This document shows, piece by piece, positions 4,495 through 7,190 of a stretch of DNA of 7,190 bases. The stretch comes from JACQKA01 sp964462785. GTDB lineage: Bacteria; Patescibacteriota; Minisyncoccia; Phycocordibacterales; UBA2100. The translations under genes were made by a program, and so were the position numbers. The DNA lies in assembly GCA_964462785.1 (NCBI GenBank), contig CAYWZA010000035.1, positions 1 to 7,190 of the forward strand. The letters are read 5' to 3'. Below the pieces are notes generated by a model, which was not told the DNA's origin, did not search any database, and saw nothing but the letters and a program-made list of their open reading frames with translations. Numbering within the stretch: position 1 is the stretch's first letter; every line of letters begins with the position of its first letter.

Positions 4495-5958
4495 TTACCG
4501 CACATGATACTTCTCCCTTAATTTGCCAACTTCTTTCTCATCTTCTTCTGTTCGGCGCTCCTTACCCTCCTCTCCCAGCTTCTTCAGCTCTTCTGCCGAG
4601 AGAGCAAGGAGCTCGAGCGCTCGGCGCTCGAGGTACGGTGCGTCATTTTTTGTCGGGTCATCAAGCACTTCTTCGAGGAGCGCATGAAGCACCCAGCCAA
4701 TTTTCGGTCCCGGCTTCTCGCTCGAAAGCGCCATGATCTGTTTGCCGTCTATTTTGAGCATGCCAACGGAAATAGGGTCGCGGAGCGCTTCCTCCACCAT
4801 CGAAATGTATTTTCTCAGGCGAAATGGCTGTTCTTTCGGTCTCCCAGTACCTATGCGATCGCAGATGCGCAGGTTTAAGAGGTCCCAGATGTTCTCCTGC
4901 CCCACATTGACGATGAGGCGGCGCACCGCGGAGAGCGTGATTTTATCCGGATCGGAGAAAAACATGTGCCAGCGGACAAAACGCACTACTTTTTCAATCA
5001 TGTCGTTCGGGAACTTGAGGTTTTCAAGTATTTTCTTCGCCATACGCGCGCCGATGACTTCATGCCCGTGGAATGTGTAATCTTTTCGCTCCTCATCAAA
5101 GCGGCGAGATGCAGGTTTGCCGATGTCGTGGAGCAGTGCCGCGATACGCACATGCAATGGCCACTTTTTATCCGCAGCATGCTGGAGCGTACGGACCAAA
5201 TGCTCGAATACATCAAATGAGTGTGCTTGATTCTGGTCTACACCGATGCTTTCTTCGAGTTCGGGGATGATGTATTTCAAAAGCCCGAGTTTCTGTGCGA
5301 TGTAAATGCCCTGCATCGGGCGATCTGTCTCAAGAATGCGGACAAATTCATCGCGAATGCGCTCGCGCGATATTTTTCCGAGTTGCGTTGCGTTTTTTAC
5401 GATACCCGCCATAGTTTCCGCCTCTATGGTGAAGTCGAGTTCGCAGGAAAGCCGGATTGCCCGGAGCATGCGGAGGGCGTCTTCTTCGAAGCGCTCTTCA
5501 GCCTTGCCGACAGTGATAATGAGCTTGTTTTTCAATGCTTTTTGACCATCGTGGAGATCGATGATCTCTGCTTTGCGCGGCTCATAGGCGATAGCGTTCA
5601 TGGTGAAGTCGCGTCGCTTGAGGTCGTCTTCGAGTTTGTCGCTCCAGATTACCCTCTCCGGCCAGCGGGCGTCTTTGTATTCATCCTCAAGACGAAACGG
5701 CGTCACCTCGATCACTTTGAGTCGCGGATCCTCGGATTCCGTTTTCACCCCGACGGTACCAAATGTATTTTCATAAAAACTGTCGGGAAAAACCTCTTGA
5801 ATTTTTTCCGGGGTGGCGTTCGTAGTGATGTCCCAGTCTTTTGGCTCGCGATCAATCAAGAGGTCGCGCACGCATCCGCCGATGAGATATGCTTCATATC
5901 CCGCCGCATGCAGCTTGCTGTACACATCAAGTACTTCACCGGGCACTTTCAATTGCAT
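4495..5958 (-). CDS. cca: CCA-adding tRNA nucleotidyltransferase with HD domain
   Basis: Adds or repairs the 3'-CCA end of tRNAs from CTP and ATP, without a nucleic-acid template. The 487-aa protein is a class II polymerase-beta-superfamily enzyme: G27-G-C-V-R31-D32, catalytic D41-W-D43, the neck motif RRDFTMNAIAY (115-125), and F-E-E-D-A-L-R-M-L-R-A-I-R (157-169), which belongs to the nucleotide-selecting region. An HD phosphohydrolase domain follows: H246-S-F-D-V-F-E-H253, ALLHDIGKP with H277/D278, and FHGHE (296-300). Family relatives with an HD domain have phosphatase/phosphodiesterase activity. The last 35 residues are charged and helical. The ATG at 5958 gives the standard family start; TAAAAT ends 6 nt before it, implying a leaderless mRNA. 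It is divergent from tRNA-Arg, which lacks an encoded CCA. A poly(A) polymerase is the main alternative; the HD domain argues for CCA. Confidence 0.93.
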   Translation of the reverse strand: MQLKVPGEVLDVYSKLHAAGYEAYLIGGCVRDLLIDREPKDWDITTNATPEKIQEVFPDSFYENTFGTVGVKTESEDPRLKVIEVTPFRLEDEYKDARWPERVIWSDKLEDDLKRRDFTMNAIAYEPRKAEIIDLHDGQKALKNKLIITVGKAEERFEEDALRMLRAIRLSCELDFTIEAETMAGIVKNATQLGKISRERIRDEFVRILETDRPMQGIYIAQKLGLLKYIIPELEESIGVDQNQAHSFDVFEHLVRTLQHAADKKWPLHVRIAALLHDIGKPASRRFDEERKDYTFHGHEVIGARMAKKILENLKFPNDMIEKVVRFVRWHMFFSDPDKITLSAVRRLIVNVGQENIWDLLNLRICDRIGTGRPKEQPFRLRKYISMVEEALRDPISVGMLKIDGKQIMALSSEKPGPKIGWVLHALLEEVLDDPTKNDAPYLERRALELLALSAEELKKLGEEGKERRTEEDEKEVGKLREKYHVR

Positions 5959-5964
5959 CTTGCT

Positions 5965-5970
5965 ATTTTA
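5965..5970 (-). promoter_or_regulatory. -10 box of cca, leaderless
   Basis: On the minus strand TAAAAT is followed by 6 nt and then the ATG, so +7 falls on the first base of the start codon. TGTAC precedes it. No clear -35 was found. Confidence 0.45.
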
Positions 5971-5979
5971 GTACATTCA

Positions 5980-6008
5980 TTGTGTTCATGCGAGTTGCGC
6001 TTTAAGAT
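5980..6008 (+). promoter_or_regulatory. Promoter of tRNA-Arg
   Basis: TTGTGT (5980-5985), 17 bp, TAAGAT (6003-6008). The predicted start, about 6015, is 4 nt before the mature tRNA. It is back-to-back with the cca promoter within 40 bp. Confidence 0.5.
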
Positions 6009-6018
6009 ACAAGTTACC

Positions 6019-6090
6019 GCGCCCGTGGTGAAACGGATATCACATCAGTCTTCGGAACTGACGGTCCAGGTTCGATTCCTGGCGGGCGCA
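6019..6090 (+). tRNA. tRNA-Arg (anticodon UCG)
   Basis: A full cloverleaf of 72 nt. Acceptor stem GCGCCCG (6019-6025) pairs with CGGGCGC (6083-6089), discriminator A6090. D-arm GTGA/TCAC (6028-6031, 6040-6043) with loop AACGGATA. Anticodon arm TCAGT/ACTGA (6045-6049, 6057-6061) with loop CTTCGGA, so the anticodon is TCG at 6052-6054, reading CGA and, with wobble, other CGN Arg codons. T-arm CCAGG-TTCGATT-CCTGG (6066-6082). The 3' CCA is not encoded (the sequence goes on CAAGG), so the product depends on a CCA-adding enzyme, which is encoded next door. Confidence 0.97.
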
Positions 6091-6098
6091 CAAGGTAG

Positions 6099-6123
6099 GA
6101 AAAGCAAATTGTTTTGCTTTTCT
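6099..6123 (+). terminator. Terminator of tRNA-Arg
   Basis: GAAAAGCAAA (6099-6108), loop TTGT, TTTGCTTTTC (6113-6122): a perfect 10-bp stem with a T-rich 3' arm, 8 bp after the tRNA. The stem is AT-rich and there is no separate T-tract, so it may be a weak terminator or processing signal. Confidence 0.5.
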
Positions 6124-6357
6124 GCACACTTGTGCGAGGCGGAGCGATGTGTCGAGCGCCACAAGCGCGAGGCACCGCGAGCCGGGGTCGAGAGCACTTA
6201 GCGTATGAGCTTCCGAAGGAAGTGAATACGCTTAATGACTCGTGACCACAATGCAAAGGAAAAAATACTTGTGACCACAAATATATCCAAACGGTGTACA
6301 CATCGGGGTCGCGAGATTTTTCCGTGAAGAAAATGTATTCGTGGTGGAGAAGCAATG
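6124..6357. other. Gene-free structured spacer between tRNA-Arg and the 223-aa gene
   Basis: I see no supportable gene. The first part (6124-6197) is GC-rich with small inverted repeats such as GCACA-CT-TGTGC (6124-6135). At 6198-6235 is a hairpin: outer stem AGCGTAT/ATACGCT (6200-6206, 6226-6232), inner stem CTTCC/GGAAG with triloop GAA, joined by GAG opposite TGA, which can form tandem G-A pairs plus a wobble. Then the 10-mer GTGACCACAA occurs twice as a direct repeat (6242-6251 and 6271-6280). An ATG-started reading frame of about 32 codons at 6150 lacks any ribosome site and is not called. Antisense reading through the tRNA gives a typical spurious peptide. Confidence 0.55.
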
Positions 6358-6366
6358 TGCTATGAT
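6358..6366 (+). promoter_or_regulatory. Extended -10 promoter of the 223-aa gene
   Basis: TGC-TATGAT, close to the ideal extended -10. The start is expected near 6373, giving a leader of about 20 nt that contains AAGGGG (6381-6386). No -35 match at 16-18 bp. The two GTGACCACAA repeats lie 78-116 bp upstream of the hexamer. Confidence 0.6.
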
Positions 6367-6392
6367 CCCCACAGGAAAATAAGGGGTACGCA

Positions 6393-7064
6393 ATGACGCA
6401 ATCAGAAACAACTATTTTTCCATGGTTCACTTGTGAAAATCACGAGACGCTTCGACCGTGGCTGGGACTCAAAGATATGTGCAGCACGCTCGAGCGTGGA
6501 GGGTTCACGATCAAACAAATTTTCGATTTGGATGATCAGATACTCGACCCTGTAATTAGTTGTCTACCACCAAATTACATACGATTTGAAGTGGTGCTAC
6601 CAAGCGGCTGGGCGCTGGTTGATGGGTACGATGGCTATGGTCTCGAAGACCCTGAATTACAACATCTGGTAGACAAACATGGTCGGTTGCGAGGGCATAT
6701 AGAACTCGATTGGAAGGATGACTGTAAGCCGAGATCCGGAACACTCTATTGTCGCTATGCGCTCAATCCACCCAATGTGCACACGGTAAAAATCGACAGA
6801 CCAAAGAACACCATTCTTTGGGTTGTAGTTGATAGGGCTGCTGTGAACCCGAAAAGACCATCAGAATTTCCGATAGTCAGCCACTACGATATTGTAGAGG
6901 CTCGTCCAGGACCCTTTGTTCCGCCTGATGCAGAAGAATTCAAGAGAGCTCTGGATAAAGACTTCGCGCGCCTGCAAGCAGGCAAGCCACAACTTGATCC
7001 CCCGATCTTTCGATGGTTGCATGAAAATTATCCAGACTGGCGAGACCCGTTCGCGTATTGGTAA
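6393..7064 (+). CDS. Hypothetical protein, 223 aa
   Basis: I do not recognise this protein. It has no signal peptide, membrane segment or coiled coil, so it is probably cytoplasmic. It is rich in W, P and D. Visible blocks are a hydrophobic strand with V-L-P-S-G-W-A-L-V-D-G-Y-D (68-80), H-I-E-L-D-W-K-D-D-C (102-111), a strand N-T-I-L-W-V-V-V-D (139-147), a helical E-E-F-K-R-A-L-D-K-D-F-A-R-L (181-194), and an aromatic C-terminus F-R-W-L-H-E-N-Y with a final D-P-F-A-Y-W. Cysteines at 14, 30, 57, 111 and 120 are scattered and form no obvious metal site. AAGGGG 6 nt before the ATG supports the start. It has its own promoter and terminator and stands alone between the tRNA spacer and the terminal repeat. 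Confidence 0.85.
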   Translation: MTQSETTIFPWFTCENHETLRPWLGLKDMCSTLERGGFTIKQIFDLDDQILDPVISCLPPNYIRFEVVLPSGWALVDGYDGYGLEDPELQHLVDKHGRLRGHIELDWKDDCKPRSGTLYCRYALNPPNVHTVKIDRPKNTILWVVVDRAAVNPKRPSEFPIVSHYDIVEARPGPFVPPDAEEFKRALDKDFARLQAGKPQLDPPIFRWLHENYPDWRDPFAYW

Positions 7065-7071
7065 GACAATC

Positions 7072-7107
7072 AAGCCCCGCATGCTCGAGTGAGCGCGCGG
7101 GGCTTTA
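7072..7107 (+). terminator. Terminator of the 223-aa gene
   Basis: AAGCCCCGC (7072-7080) pairs with GCGGGGCTT (7097-7105). The loop contains a further GCTC/GAGC pairing (7083-7086 with 7091-7094). A short T run (CTTTACTATT) follows. It lies 8 bp past the stop codon. Confidence 0.8.
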
Positions 7108-7135
7108 CTATTGATATTGACAGACGCGCTGTCGC

Positions 7136-7190
7136 TCAGCTAGTTCAACAAGTAAGTGCAACACTTTGAGATAATCAAAGTGCATGAAAT
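7136..7190. repeat. Right copy of 55-bp terminal inverted repeat
   Basis: Exact reverse complement of positions 1-55, with the palindrome at 7162-7182. It begins about 30 bp after the terminator of the 223-aa gene, so no gene of the window is cut by it. Together with the left copy it brackets all genes of the window. Confidence 0.95.

Noticed and set aside
5221..6201. 326-codon plus-strand ORF opposite the cca gene
   Set aside because: Antisense to the CCA enzyme and runs through the tRNA and its terminator; no ribosome site or recognisable domain.
6014..6430. Minus-strand ORF of 138 codons across the tRNA gene
   Set aside because: Its C-terminal part is the antisense translation of tRNA-Arg (R-P-P-G-I-E-P-G type peptide), a well-known annotation artefact, and it overlaps a real gene start.
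7117..7146. Outward promoter TTGACA (7117-7122) reading into the right terminal repeat
   Set aside because: The -35 is perfect, but the hexamer at 17-18 bp (CTAGTT or TAGTTC) is a poor -10, and no gene is visible beyond the window edge.
1..7190. CRISPR array
   Set aside because: No set of regularly spaced direct repeats was seen on either strand; the repeats present are inverted or a single pair.

Overview
The window looks like a complete metagenomic contig of about 7.2 kb from a small-genome bacterium. I infer Patescibacteria/CPR, Parcubacteria-like, from four things: compact gene spacing, genes whose -10 box sits directly against the start codon, a tRNA gene without an encoded CCA, and a high share of small proteins I cannot name. 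This placement rests on style, since no ribosomal marker is present. Stops are TAA, TAG and TGA, and two genes end at a TGA followed by a non-coding signal or the next gene, so the standard code fits.

Layout. The two ends carry an exact 55-bp inverted repeat (1-55 and 7136-7190) that contains an 8-bp palindrome with a 5-bp spacer. Inside the left copy a Xer-type tyrosine recombinase (90-1004, +) starts only 35 bp from the repeat. Facing it is a three-gene minus-strand array (1036-2561) of small proteins that look like divergent paralogues of one unnamed family. Then come an exonuclease III-type AP endonuclease (2653-3444, +) and a GNAT acetyltransferase (3522-4016, +). A 478-bp gap follows, holding a promoter, a probable 41-codon ORF, a strong terminator and a 115-bp palindromic element. 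Next are an HD-domain CCA-adding enzyme (4495-5958, -) and, divergent from it, tRNA-Arg(UCG) (6019-6090, +). A 300-bp structured spacer leads to an unrecognised 223-aa gene (6393-7064, +) with its own terminator.

How it works together. The CCA enzyme and the CCA-less tRNA are a logical housekeeping pair. Xth is DNA repair. The recombinase next to an inverted palindromic repeat could be a site-specific recombination system, possibly inverting the whole segment. However, 55 bp is also a common de Bruijn k-mer length, so the contig borders may be set by the assembly graph.

Transcription style splits in two. The recombinase, xth, cca and probably the 41-codon ORF appear leaderless or nearly so. 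The three paralogues, the acetyltransferase and the 223-aa gene have Shine-Dalgarno leaders, although for the first paralogue in the array (2031-2561) the site fits only a downstream start.
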